The translations under genes were made by a program, and so were the position numbers. Shown in pieces: positions 48,001-57,419 of a stretch of 64,000 nt of DNA (the first letter of the stretch is position 1; every line of letters starts with the position of its first letter). The DNA is from Liolophura sinensis (Eukaryota; Mollusca; Polyplacophora; Chitonida; Chitonidae), in the NCBI RefSeq assembly GCF_032854445.1, contig NC_088303.1, forward strand, positions 31,503,501 through 31,567,500. The letters are read 5' to 3'. The notes under the pieces were generated by a model. The model was given only the letters and a program-made list of their open reading frames with translations, did no database searches and had not been told where the DNA came from.

Positions 48001-51000
48001 CAGGTTTTAGCCGAGTGCTTTGGAGCATTATTTATTACTGTATAGGTCTATAAACAAAATCCGGTACGTGCTGTTCACTACATCTGTGTTTTCTACGTGA
48101 ATGTTGAAAATAAACAAGATTATCAATGTTGAAAAATCGGGTTCTTATCCCCCGAGACCGAAAAGTGAATTAACAATAACCTAGACACCATTTTAGTGAA
48201 ACTGTATGCGAGGGTGTGTGATGGGAGGCAAACAAAAGTTAATTTTTGTTAACAGTTTTTAAAAAACAAAGTTGTTATTTACACACCAAACGCTATATAT
48301 CTAGTCTGAATCACGGCAACAAATATGACATCTTGCTGGTACACGGTGGCTCTCAGTGTAATCCGAGCCAAGCGCTGCCGATCCAACTGGGCCGGGCTTT
48401 GGGAGGTACACACCGACACAGTTACCGGGCTTTGTTTGTCAACGTGACCCAACGCGTCAACAACACAATACACCTGTTTACCACAAACTATATCCCTTTT
48501 ATTTGCATATTTGCATATCTCATGTCGGCTTTTCTACACTTAAAACAAATAAGTTCGTTCAGTGTGTCGGCCTCTACAAAAGACGACTGGCCAAAACTAT
48601 ATATATATATGAATTCATTTGTTTTGCAGATTCTTTACGTTGCCCGTATGTTAACAGATTTGTGTAAAATATGTATAGGCTTACACGTCATTAACGTTTC
48701 AAAACCAGCACGTTTGGAACATTACTAATTTACCTTTGATCATGGATATCAAAATGCAGCCCATACATCAAACACCTCCTACTTATCCATAAACTTGACT
48801 AAGTTGATATTTGTGCTAAAATCGCTTATGAAAAAGAAGTCTGGGTGTAACTTCACAGGTGTGCTCTTGAAAAAAAAAAGGAAGAATTATTTATGAGTAA
48901 GTTTATGCTTGAACGCTGTGAGAAAGGGTAGAGTGGACTAGGGAGTGTATGTAGGCTTTGGATTTTCCGTCAGATAAAAGCAATCTTTCAATCATATGAC
49001 TTGTCTTCTTATGGCAGGGAGAGTTTATCACGCCTAAGTACTGCAGCCACTGAATAATCCACCGAAGACACCAGACATGACACCCTACCCAGTCTCATTA
49101 TACTATGCTGCTTCCTTGCTTTAACCACTGACTGCTGAGCGCTAAGTGGTGTAGCAACAAGTACCATTTTAATCTTTGGTACATGTATATATAGTAAAGG
49201 TGAACTACTCAGCGAAGCGGAAAAGCTGGTGCATGAGGTATGTAATATACTTGGCACAAAAAACACTTTTAGCTAGACGCGCAGACAGCTTTGTGTAAAG
49301 TTAGTGAGTCTGTGATTTTGTCGGTCCATAGCAAAGACCTGCATATTCATGGGCCCCATAATACAGCCCGGGTTCTCGAGACTACCATCAGCTTCAGAGA
49401 AGTCACTGATTATCTCCAGATTTTGTCTGTTGTGCCTTTTTGATACATACATACAAATAAAGGATAACAAAGTACATATATATAGGCCTATATATATGCA
49501 CACACTCGTACACAGAGGCTATTACCTCCCTACATGTAGGCCTGTTGAAAATCTCGTAAAGCACAATGTATCTCTTGGAGTGATGTCCGAAAATGAAAGT
49601 GAAACGACAAACTTGTTTGGTATGACTATTTGCTTCGTCGTATTCCAGCCTTTTTATCAAACATCTAATTATAATAGTCGAGACATTAACCTTCATTGAT
49701 AATTCGTTACTATAATAGCGTTTATTAAGGATTTAAGTCAATTTCAGTTTTATTTCCGTCATATCACCAAGATGTGTTTTTACAGGCTGGATCAAGTCCC
49801 ATGTTATTGTTCAGACCCTTATAGTAATGATGCTGCTTTAATGAAACACTACGCCCAAAACACCAGACATGACGTGGCGTCCGAGACAGCATATATATGT
49901 ACATCTACTGACAACAGCCCACATTTCATCATGCTGAGCATAAAACAAGGAAGATTGCCAAATCAAAGTCCAACGCACTCCCAAGCTTGGAATTGAACCC
50001 GGATGTGCCCGCTTACGATATGGACACTCCGCTCACTCAACTATCGCAAGGTGGTCAGCCTTGTATAAATTGCAGTTAACTTCATCGTACTTTTTTCAAA
50101 ATCTAACTGTGCATAAGCCATGTTGTTATGGGGCGTGTAATTTGTTACAGTTAAAATTACGGTTAGAATAAAACGGCTATCGGAGTGTTCCTTAGACGCC
50201 ATGTATAAGAACATACTCGTTCTGTCTTGAGGCGTTCTTGTGAGCTCAGCTTTAAAACACAGGTAAGTGTTTACACAAGTGGACCGGGCGTGTGCAGAGA
50301 TAATGGCATTCCGTTAGCACAATGGATATTATGAATGATCTGAGCGACATCTGGACATAATACACGTCAGAACTGGATTAGCGACAAGGGCGCTAAAGTC
50401 TGTATTTACAACATACATAACGGCACATGAGGAATCCTCTATCGATCGCTCTTTCCAAAACTGGATCAATATTTCCAAATCTCAAGGCTGATGCTTTGTA
50501 GAAAATTTGCAGTTTCCTGATATAACCAGCGTGCAGCAAAATTTCACACCCACGTCCCTGTCCGGTGTACACCCTGGATGCATACCCAATTTATGCCCTT
50601 TACTTTCAAACCAACAGATTTTTGTGTGCCTTGCACTACAAATTAAAAGTCTTTGAATGTGTATTTTCTTTCCTGAGATTCCAATACAATGTAAGGGTAA
50701 CGTTATTTTAAGCAAAATTTACCCTTAGATAAAAAAAGAGGATCTCCAACGAGCGACCCTGTAGTATCAAATTTATTAGACGCGAGTAAGAAAAATTTCG
50801 TTTGTTTCGAACCTCTGACAAAAATCTTGTGCCAAAAGTAAAAGGAAAAATCCTTTTTGTGAAAAAATGTCTCTTGATTAATAAATTTGATACTCCAAGG
50901 TCACGAGCTTGGAAATTATGTTTATCCCATAAAATGAACATCGCAAAAAAGTACAAAATTATGTCTCACATCAGCGCGATTATTTTGTGTTGTGGCTCTG

Positions 51001-53130
51001 TGTTACAGAAGGGCGTGCAGAAGCGCGGAGCAATTTAAGGATGCGACGAGGCGAAAGATGATGGAGGTTATGGAGAAATGAACAACTTCTGATGATAGCC
51101 AGAAATTAAAGTTTGTCAGAGAAAAGAACAATCTGTACACCACATGTTAATTTGTGAATGTCAATAAAACCCGGTTTTGGACTTGTGAGGCCCTGATACA
51201 GAGTTTTGCATTAAGTCTCATGTTTTGGGAGCAAGTCAAGCATGATGACACCAGTGGCCCGGATGTCCGCCTTCTCCACTAAGGACATCACATTTGCGCG
51301 GGGTGGACCAGTATTCCACAGTAACGCAGTGTGGAAATTGGAGAGGTTGGGGTAATATATCTGACGTCATTGGCGTTTGTGCTTGGTTGCATTCCACACA
51401 AACTTGATTGTAATTACACCATGGCAACATATGTCTTTTTGCTCTTGATATGTTTACAATCAACTTTTCCTGTGATATAGCTTTGTGCAATGAACTACCA
51501 GTCCCCAAAGCATATAGCCGACACATAATTTGGAAATTGCACACATTCAGTTAAAGATCCCTGCATGGATGGTCTCGCGTCGTAGTTTATGATGCGAACA
51601 AAATCGTCGATAAAATTATCTGCACCTTAATTAAGCAATGCTCTTACAGATCAATGGTACCGACAGGAATGGTCGGTTGGTTAATTGATTCTGTGTCGTT
51701 AAGGATAAAGAGGACGCTTGTGCAGGATGCCATAAAATAGAGACCCATTTAGACAATATTTATTTACACTTACATTTTTAATGGAACGCTTTGATGGCAG
51801 AATGGTTGGAGCGTCCGCCTCGAAGTTAGGAGACCTGGGATCAAATTCGGGTCGGGTCATATCAAAGACATTAAAAAAGGTAGCTTGGCGCTCAGCAGTG
51901 AGAAGTTAGAGCAAAGAAAGAGTTGGCCCGGTGTGAGTATAATGTGACTGGATTGGGTCTCATGTCTGGTGTTTTCGGCACGATGCTTCATTTGCGGCAA
52001 CACTACGGCGACATTGATTCGCCCTGCCACAAGAAGACACAATATATATACACGCACTCAATGATACCGCGCCGATATATGACTGTAACACTGCCCAAGT
52101 ACGACGTAAAACCCCAAGCATAAGTACATGTTTAAAAAAGTAATGATTCCCAGTACTATACTTCTGTGCTGTGTTATCATGTTGGGTCTTACTGCGGATC
52201 TCCTTTATTACAAATAGTCTCATCGAACTGAAAAGTGCTATCCCTTAACGGACATGGCTTGTATAAAAACAGAATAGTAATTAGATATGACAAATATGAC
52301 GATAATGATGATGTAAATGATGATGAAGATTAGTGGCTATGGTGATGATGCTTTGAAGATGGTGATGATGGTTATAACATTTGTCACACTTCTAAAAACT
52401 ACGATAATGATGATTTGAGACATATGTACACGATTTAATGATAATGAAGATATATAGAATGATAATGATTGTGTAATGATGCATATATACGGAGTGAGTG
52501 ATGCATATGAGTGCTTGGGGTTTGATGCATATATACGTCACTCTAGAACCCTACCTGTGGAACTTTAAACAGCCTTAGGAAGCTGGCTACCTGTGTAGAG
52601 ATACTGCTTGCAGCTGCGCCCACCACTCCTACCACCCGGTCAAGGTTCCCTGTGCCCATCCTCCGGGGAGGGGAACCATCAGAGCACTGAAGTGGCAACT
52701 GCCCCGGGAAAGTTAAAGTTTCCGTCAAGTCACGCACAAACTCCACGGAGCGCTCCAGGGCGACTGTGGCGCTGTCGCAGGTATCGGCGATCAGTGCCCC
52801 AAGGGTGAAGCCCGGCAGAAATCCACTGGAATTGATCTCATCCAAACTAAACATCATGGCTTCCATCATCTGGATTCCGTCTTGATCTTGAATCGATCCA
52901 CAGACCTTACTCTCGTGATTGTAGCCGTGGACGGGGAAGAGACCGCCGAGAACGACATCGCCGCTGTAGTTGGCCAGAGTCCCGACAAAGCGGTCGGCAC
53001 CTCTTCGGCCCACGGTAGGCAACGGGTACATCCATAAGCAAACAACAAGCAAGTAAACATTAGAAGCAAGCCTCTCTGTTGTCACAGCGATGACAGGTTT
53101 GCCAAAACTCAATGACAGGATACTGGCCAT
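36793..53130 (-). CDS. Metabotropic glutamate receptor-like class C GPCR, complete nine-exon gene
   Basis: Plasma-membrane G-protein-coupled receptor with an extracellular Venus-flytrap amino-acid-binding domain. Coding exons on the minus strand are 52555-53130, 45724-45836, 44717-44928, 43089-43299, 42523-42671, 41767-41946, 40064-40183, 38534-39667 and 36793-37118. They total 3021 nt, giving 1006 residues, and every GT-AG junction agrees in phase (0,2,1,2,1,1,1,1). The order is a signal or hydrophobic segment (about residues 24-41), the flytrap (to about 540), a nine-cysteine domain (C546-C599), seven membrane helices (about 610-866) and a 140-residue tail. Family hallmarks include [37 protein letters not shown] and FVPIYF. 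The start ATG at 53128-53130 has an in-frame TAA just upstream. Residues aligned to mGluR1 Tyr74, Arg78 and Lys409 are Asp84, Met88 and Ala427, so glutamate is unlikely to be the ligand. The gene resembles insect mXR receptors in this respect; exact orthology is not established. Confidence 0.93.
38066..38375 (-). mobile_element. SINE family 2-type element, with tRNA-like head, downstream of receptor exon 8
   Basis: The + strand starts GAGTGCTTGGGGTTTAACGT. The minus-strand head is ATAGCACAGTTGGTAGAGCG followed by TCCGCTTCGGGACC. It lies in the last intron of the mGluR-like gene. Confidence 0.65.
38534..39667 (-). CDS. mGluR-like receptor exon 8: cysteine-rich domain and seven-helix domain
   Basis: 1134 bp encoding residues 521-898. 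It starts in phase 1 after TGTTGCCAG and ends at AAAG|GTAAAT. The cysteine-rich domain has the family's nine cysteines, including CCWVCVNC. All seven helices lie in this single exon. Conserved stretches are [28 protein letters not shown] in the second intracellular loop, [19 protein letters not shown] and [17 protein letters not shown]. The reading frame is intact throughout, so the gene looks functional. Confidence 0.96.
40064..40183 (-). CDS. mGluR-like receptor exon 7
   Basis: 120 bp, phase 1 at both ends (ACCTACAG|GG and ACACCT|GTGAGT). It encodes [20 protein letters not shown], then [19 protein letters not shown], the end of the flytrap domain. It corresponds to the mGluR stretch with G..V.F...GD.P.RY.I..YQ. 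The correct reading frame is not the longest one in this interval. Confidence 0.88.
40670..41475. mobile_element. Long inverted repeat of about 800 bp within receptor intron 6
   Basis: Left arm about 40670-40915 and right arm about 41233-41472, inverted, separated by about 310 bp. Shared blocks include ACCAAAATTGCCT, GTCAGTGACAC and TCCATATTATTGTAAA. Relatives of one arm occur at 3225-3350, 35455-35690 and 59478-59583. This is probably a foldback or MITE element. It lies between exons 6 and 7 of the mGluR-like gene. Confidence 0.65.
41767..41946 (-). CDS. mGluR-like receptor exon 6
   Basis: 180 bp, phase 1 at both ends (TTTTGACAG|GA and ACAG|GTATCT). It encodes [20 protein letters not shown], then [16 protein letters not shown] and MENVTFTG. 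It matches the helix that carries Lys409 in mGluR1; Ala427 occupies that place. An exact TA microsatellite lies 33 bp from its acceptor, inside the intron. Confidence 0.92.
41979..42055. repeat. (TA)n microsatellite in receptor intron 5
   Basis: About 38 perfect TA repeats, 33 bp beyond the acceptor of exon 6. Confidence 0.97.
42523..42671 (-). CDS. mGluR-like receptor exon 5
   Basis: 149 bp, acceptor TTTTCCAG|C in phase 2, donor AACG|GTAAAT in phase 1. It reads [20 protein letters not shown], then FQCHWPD and [13 protein letters not shown]. The motif RNPWF..FW..F.C is typical of mGluR flytrap domains. The frame stays open for about 90 nt past the donor, but the phase match to exon 6 favours splicing at 42523. 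Confidence 0.9.
42806..42875. repeat. Perfect hairpin with TA-rich loop in receptor intron 4
   Basis: ACTATTTCTCGTGTTAAA and TTTAACACGAGAAATAGT are perfect complements around a TATATA-containing loop. Confidence 0.7.
43089..43299 (-). CDS. mGluR-like receptor exon 4
   Basis: Acceptor CTTTGTAG|TC in phase 1, donor CAAG|GTGAAC in phase 2. It encodes [20 protein letters not shown], then [12 protein letters not shown] and KGFDQYFT. Asp333 of GSDGW matches mGluR1 Asp318. A tandem repeat array abuts the acceptor and repeats the splice-site sequence (see findings). Confidence 0.93.
43292..43628 (+). repeat. Tandem repeat of 46-60 bp abutting receptor exon 4
   Basis: Units carry TACAAATATTCTTAGACAAC, TATAAAGTCAAACACGACTA and CAAAG. 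The first unit overlaps the exon 4 acceptor and the first bases of the exon. Confidence 0.85.
44278..44372 (+). mobile_element. SINE family 1 3' fragment in receptor intron 3
   Basis: CTCCCACCATAATGCTGGCA through GCGTAAAACACCAGTGAAAT plus AAAT-type tail. Confidence 0.65.
44717..44928 (-). CDS. mGluR-like receptor exon 3
   Basis: Acceptor TTTGGCAG|T in phase 2, donor CGAG|GTGAGA in phase 1. It begins [19 protein letters not shown]; Tyr246 of STYGSE matches mGluR1 Tyr236, an alpha-amino-group contact. The exon ends TSKKNSR, just before the VVVVIS beta strand. The mGluR1 Lys286 position appears to be Asn298 here. Confidence 0.92.
44960..45690 (-). repeat. Degenerate purine-rich tandem repeat in receptor intron 2
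   Basis: Period of roughly 80 bp around GACACAGATGAAAGTGAAGA, AAGGTGGAGGGTA and GAGACA on the + strand. It is pyrimidine-rich on the transcribed strand, producing long Ser/Leu/Cys-rich spurious ORFs. Confidence 0.75.
45724..45836 (-). CDS. mGluR-like receptor exon 2
   Basis: 113 bp, too short for a simple ORF listing. It reads [13 protein letters not shown], then [20 protein letters not shown], and ends in phase 2 at GAG|GTACGT. It carries the equivalents of mGluR1 Thr188 and Asp208 (Thr198, Asp218), both alpha-group contacts. The acceptor is TTCTTCAG followed directly by GTAAGT, so the exon starts with a donor consensus (see findings). Intron 1 upstream is 6.7 kb. Confidence 0.9.
45956..46154 (-). 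mobile_element. SINE family 1 copy with internal deletion, receptor intron 1
   Basis: Starts (TTTA)n and GGTGTTTTACGCCGTAGTCA. The middle (GTGGGAGGAAACC...) is lost. The head relic ends CATGGAAGCCCC. Confidence 0.7.
46304..46379 (-). mobile_element. SINE family 1 3' stub
   Basis: (TTTA)n, then GTGTTTCACGCCGCACTCAA and TACGACGGCTGCCAGCATCA. It is truncated after 76 bp. Confidence 0.6.
49014..49160 (-). mobile_element. SINE family 2 body fragment
   Basis: AAGACACCAGACATGACACC and TGACTGCTGAGCGCTAAGTG match the bodies at 49800 and 56700. Confidence 0.5.
49795..50055 (-). mobile_element. SINE family 2 copy
   Basis: ACACCAGACATGACGTGGCG in the body. The minus-strand head spans the B-box-like TTCAATTCCAAGC region and the complement of ACTCCGCTCACTCAACTATC. 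Confidence 0.5.
50745..50914. repeat. Short foldback element in receptor intron 1
   Basis: GTATCAAATTTATTA (50763) and TAATAAATTTGATAC (50880) are exact complements; the match extends to about 36 bp imperfectly. Possible small MITE. Confidence 0.5.
51785..52125 (+). mobile_element. SINE family 2 (second tRNA-headed family), full copy in receptor intron 1
   Basis: The head TGATGGCAGAATGGTTGGAG (A box) and GGGATCAAATTCGGGTC (B box) are followed by GTGTTTTCGGCACGATGC. The 3' end is AAGTACGACGTAAAACCCCA. It ends in AGCATA without a long A tail. Confidence 0.65.
52270..52480 (+). repeat. GATGAT-rich imperfect microsatellite
   Basis: GATAATGATGATGTAAATGA, GATGATGAAGAT and similar over about 200 bp, near the 3' side of receptor exon 1. 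Confidence 0.75.
52555..53130 (-). CDS. mGluR-like receptor exon 1: signal region and lobe 1 of flytrap
   Basis: Encodes residues 1-192. The exon ends KVPQ at donor CAG|GTAGGG, phase 0. A possible GTG start 12 nt upstream is in frame, but the ATG at 53130 directly follows an in-frame TAA region and is preferred. The hydrophobic stretch sits about 24 residues in, so the signal peptide has an unusually long N-terminal part. The segment [16 protein letters not shown] aligns with the part of mGluR1 that carries Tyr74 and Arg78; both are replaced here (Asp84, Met88). GAAASSIS keeps the serine equivalent to Ser165 (Ser175). Confidence 0.92.
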
Positions 53131-53479
53131 TGTAAATCTCACTTATTTCTCACAACAATTTTTTAGCCCAAGAATATCGAAATGATCCCACATCACCATG
53201 GCAACGTGTTTGTACTCACAACATGTTGGATATCCAGGTTTCATAATAACTGTCAGTTAGGGTAAACGGGAGAAATATCTAGGACAGTGCCTCAGGCCAT
53301 ACACTTTGGCATGGTTTTTGCCTCTAGTAAGGTCACTAGTATATATACCACTACGAACTTTAGGCCGGCTGAAAAGTCGAAATATTCAAGCTGTCTTCAA
53401 ACTACGTGAGTATGAAAACTAATGAAACAGCTTGGGGTTAGGCGTGCATCTACCCCCATCTATAGAAATGTTGTAAAGG

Positions 53480-53930
53480 TTTAATCTGTGATGTTCTATG
53501 ATCAAGAACGCCTGCGAAAAAAAAAAAAACCCTGTCAATATTCGGTTTACTCAGGCTACAGGTGAAGTCCGTGGAGACCACTTTGACACGCCCACTTGAG
53601 ACGTCTACAGTAGCAGCACCGCTGGACACCTTGTGTCCCTAAGCTACCAAAGTTCCATTTGAGACAGGCTGCTGACAGGCATCGATATCTGTCTCATCTA
53701 TCTTCAGCTGACGGGCCTGTATCGCAGCAGTATCAACCTAGCTGCCAGCAAGGTGATCTTCTTGTAGCCTGAACCACCATGCCCGAACGACATGCAAGTC
53801 CTTATGGCACAGGATAACTAACAAAGTTCTCCATATTTAGGCCTCCGTATCACAATCACACCATGCGCAACATCGGTCAGTTCAACACTTTCAAAAGAGT
53901 GTGGCCTACGTAACAGGAATTTGTTAATCT
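53480..53930 (-). pseudogene. Possible decayed coding sequence, unidentified
   Basis: On the minus strand one frame reads VDTAAIQARQLKIDETDID, then CQQPVSNGTLVA, stop, GHKVSSGAATVDVSSGRVKV and VSTDFTCSLS. Composition looks protein-like, interrupted by one stop. Upstream pieces in other frames (HGGSGYKKITLLAA) look similar. I do not recognise the family. It may be a relic or chance. Confidence 0.25.
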
Positions 53931-54491
53931 GTAGCAATGATATTCACGCGATGCAGAAGTGCATCAGAGCGTTACGAAGGCAGATTTGTCTCCGGTATGT
54001 ATCAAGCTAAGGCCTACCTGAGCAACACTGATTAAAACGCATCAGTCAATCAAGCGTAATCACCTAAGCGCAGTCAACGTTGTCTTTCCGAAGGAAAATC
54101 CACGCTCCTTTCGCGCTTCATCCTCGCAAGTAGTCATACTGCGAGTGTTGTGATTCTTGCGAGACCTGAAGCTGTGTGGAGAACAAAGGTTTGGATCTAA
54201 CCAGCTCATGATGATATTTTGTGGCAGTATGTAACTCGAACTGCCAGTTTATGTCAGGTAACGCCTCCAGGCATAAACTGGGATAATTCAGGTACAGAGG
54301 TCCACACAGTTGCGACAGGTAACCCTTTATGCCTGACACCGATGTAAACAAACAACAGCTAACCAGCTCTGATGACACCGAGCTAGCCTTCCTCATGTAC
54401 AGATATCCGCCAATATGTGCGTATAGATTTACATATACTCCGATACACTGCACATTACCCTTAACCTATTCTATACTATTTAACCTATCCT

Positions 54492-54716
54492 CCATGGATC
54501 AGTTGCTTAGCACGCCGGCTCCTGACCCAGGAGTCTCTCACCAATGCTGTTGCTGTGAGTTCAAGTCCAGCCCATGCCAGCAACCTGTGGATGATCGTGG
54601 GTTTCCCCCGGGCTCTGCCCGGTTTCCACCCACCATATTGCTTGCCGCCGTTGTATAAGTGAAACATTCCTGAGTACGGCGTAAAACACCAATCAAATAA
54701 ATAAATAAATAAATAC
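54492..54716 (+). mobile_element. SINE family 1 copy
   Basis: Head CCATGGATCAGTTGCTTAGC, B-box-like GAGTTCAAGTCCAG, body TTTCCCCCGGGCTCTGCCCG and tail CACCAATCAAATAAATAAAT. Confidence 0.75.
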
Positions 54717-55529
54717 TGCTATCAGATATTTCTTAACGATATTGTAAAAGTGAGCATGTCACGGCAATCAGACATTCCTTATAAGGCATCATTCGGATGG
54801 TCAAACTACATATCTCACTATAAGTTGCGAAGTGAGGTAACTAATTCCAAAAAGTTAGAAAAGTTACGGTGTGAAACACACCCAAATGTGTCGGATTAAC
54901 GGTAATGAACATTTACCGCTGTTCACAAGTGATTAAAGACTTCCCTTCACACCATAACTCTCGTAACTGCCATGCTCGAAATAGGATAGTTACCCCACTC
55001 CACAACTAATCTCTCCCCAAAACTGTTGTGGGCTGGCGCCGAATCTATAAAGCCGTTTGTATCTTTAGTGAAAATTTAATAGATCAGACTTGATTTGAAT
55101 TTTTTTTACACATTTGTCTCAAGATATCATTTATGATGTGCTCAAAATGTAAATCCTTATTTTACTTTATTCAGAAAATCGGGTTTATAGCGACTCTGCC
55201 CATGTGTTACTGACTGAAGAAGCAGGGAGTTATACTAATATATTGCAAACTGTATATGATTAAAGAATGACGTTTTTATATCGACACACAACAAAACATA
55301 GGAAGTTTTTTAGAATTGGCATTAGATAGCCTACTTGTGAAATTAAGTGTTTCTTCGATGCTATAAAACTGCAGTTTTGAAACTCCATAGTTCGTTAGTA
55401 ACATGTAGTAAATTTGTACATTTGTTGAGGTTGAAAAAAACTTCAACCTCAAAAATATACATCCCCTAACTTCGCGTGGTACTATGTCATAACACCACAT
55501 GCATCTTGCAACGCAGCAAACTGGTACAC

Positions 55530-55798
55530 CATGGTTAGCACGCCAGCGCGGCGCAATGGCCCAGAAGCCTCTCATCAATACGGTTGATGTAAGTTGAAGT
55601 CAAGCTCATGCTGGCTTCCTCTCCAACCGTACGTGGGAATCGTACCGTACGTCTTCCAGCAAGATGCGGATGGTCGTGGGTTTCCGCCGGGCTCTGCACG
55701 GTTTCCCCCCACCATAAGGCTGGCCGCCGTCGTATATTAGTAAGTGAAATATTCTTGCATGAGTATGGCGCAGAACATCAATCAAATAAATAAATAAA
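55530..55798 (+). mobile_element. SINE family 1 copy
   Basis: Head from ATGGTTAGCACGCCAGCGCG, body GTGGGTTTCCGCCGGGCTCT, tail ATCAATCAAATAAATAAATA. About 10% diverged from the copy at 56391. Confidence 0.75.
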
Positions 55799-56344
55799 CT
55801 GACAAAAGGAGAAAGTTCGATCGCTAATGCTCTGTCTGCATATTAATTACCGTTAATTCTCAAATTCACACCTTTATTTTTTGCATCCATGTGTCTCCTA
55901 CAGCCGCGCCACCAAATCTAAGTTTTAGCTGAGGTTGGTGGAAGCGATACCATAGCATTTTGACACCTTGGTAACCTCCAGGGAAGTGGGCAAAACGTCT
56001 TCAGTTCGATCCGAAATAGACAAAATTCTGATATATTTTAACTAGGTGCGAAATAACTGTACAGAAATTTATGGTTTGTGGTTTATCCAATCAATGCCTC
56101 CTTCATTCTTCAGTTTGGAGGCAAATCATCGGCCAAATAGCATGAATTACGCATGTGTCACGTATGAAATACTCTGCTGCATGCGTGCACATTGGATTTA
56201 TTGATTACTAAATAAACAGTCCAGCCTTACTGTACAGCGAACACATATTTTACGTGCCCGGGGGAAACCCATGACCGTCCGCAGGTTGCTGGAAGACGTA
56301 CTCTTATGTCAAAGTCTCTTACGTACTCTTCTCTCATGTTATGC

Positions 56345-56890
56345 CGATGTAAGCATCTTTGGGGTTTTACGTCGTACTTAAGTTTTCCGGGGCCTCCGTG
56401 GCTCAGTCGGTTAGCGCGCTAGCGCAGCGTAATGACCCAGGAGCCTCTCACCAATGCGGTCGCTTTGAGTTCAAGTCCAGCTTCTGCTGGCTTCCTCTCC
56501 GGCCGTAAGTGGGAAGGTTTGTCAGCAACCTGCGGATGGTCGTGGGTTTCCCCGGGCTCTGCCCGGTTTCCACCCACCATAATGCTGGCCGCCGTCGTAT
56601 AAGTGAAATATTCTTTAGTACGGCGTAAAACACCAATCAAATAAATCAAATAAATAAATAACTTAATTTTTCAGTCATATGACGACGAGGAGAAATCAGA
56701 TCCCTGTCGCCATGCACTGAAGTATCATGCCGAAGACACGGGACATGACACCCTATCCAGTCACATTATACTGGCACCGGGACTAACCTCTTAGTGCTGA
56801 GCACCAAACGAGATAGCAAAACGTACGTTCTATTTGTAAAGTCTCTGGTGTGCCCCGACACGGGTTTGATCCTTCGAGCGCTAAAACTTT
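56345..56890 (-). mobile_element. SINE family 2 copy split by a family 1 insertion
   Basis: Left part 56345-56390 (GGGGTTTTACGTCGTACTTA), right part 56662-56890 (TTTTTCAGTCATATGACGAC, then GAAGACACGGGACATGACAC). The intervening 270 bp is the family 1 SINE. Confidence 0.7.
56391..56661 (+). mobile_element. SINE family 1, best full-length copy, nested in SINE family 2
   Basis: The tRNA-like head begins GGGGCCTCCGTGGCTCAGTC. It has an exact A box (TGGCTCAGTCGG) and a B-box-like GAGTTCAAGTCC, so RNA polymerase III promotion is plausible. The body holds TGCGGATGGTCGTGGGTTTC and the tail CACCAATCAAATAAATCAAA. It is flanked by ACTTAAG-TTTT and ACTTAATTTTT, an approximate target duplication. Confidence 0.85.
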
Positions 56891-57234
56891 AAGAACTGAT
56901 AAACTTGTCAATTAAGCACAGCCATGTGTAAATATAAAGACAAAAGAAAGTGTACTGGATACGAACTCCCTGGTCAGGGACTATACAGTAGACCTGTATA
57001 GAATTTGCTATTGGTCACTTGGTCCAAAAGGGACCAGACCAACAAGGTGGAAAATACTTCATGCATTCCATAATAAGCTACATGTATACATGTTATGAGC
57101 CATCTCGCCATTTATCGGATTGCAGTCATGTAATGTCTGATATCAATCCCACACCAGCGTATCAGTGGCGTATTGCTCACGAAGAAAAATCAATATTTAC
57201 AATGACAATGCCTATTTGATTTGTTTTGTCTTTT

Positions 57235-57415
57235 TTTAAATTTTATTTTATTGGAGTTTTACGCCGTAATATTTCACTTCTACGACAGCGGCCAGAATTA
57301 TGGTAGGAAGAAACCGGGCAGAGCCACGGAAATCCACGACCATCAGTAGGTTGCTGATATACCTTCCCATGGACAACCAGAGAGGAATCCAGCATGAGCT
57401 GGACTTGAACTCAAA
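57235..57415 (-). mobile_element. SINE family 1 copy, head missing
   Basis: ATTTTATTGGAGTTTTACGC then AGAATTATGGTAGGAAGAAA, ending CATGAGCTGGACTTGAACTC. Confidence 0.7.
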
Positions 57416-57419
57416 ACTG

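Larger units (their letters stand above)
46390..52554. other. Intron 1 of the mGluR-like receptor, gene-free
   Basis: Belongs to the 6.7-kb intron between exons 1 and 2. Apart from SINE family 2 copies and the foldback at 50.75 kb, it has only unsupported open frames, the longest a 160-codon + strand frame at 48246-48728 with no domain. Confidence 0.6.

Noticed and set aside
48246-48728. 160-codon + strand frame inside receptor intron 1
   Set aside because: No domain, unbiased composition, no matching splice sites or relatives. Length alone is not enough in AT-rich DNA.
56391-56480. A tRNA gene (A box TGGCTCAGTCGG and B box)
   Set aside because: The acceptor stem does not close and the same head recurs in truncated copies with SINE bodies. 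It is a SINE promoter, not a functional tRNA.
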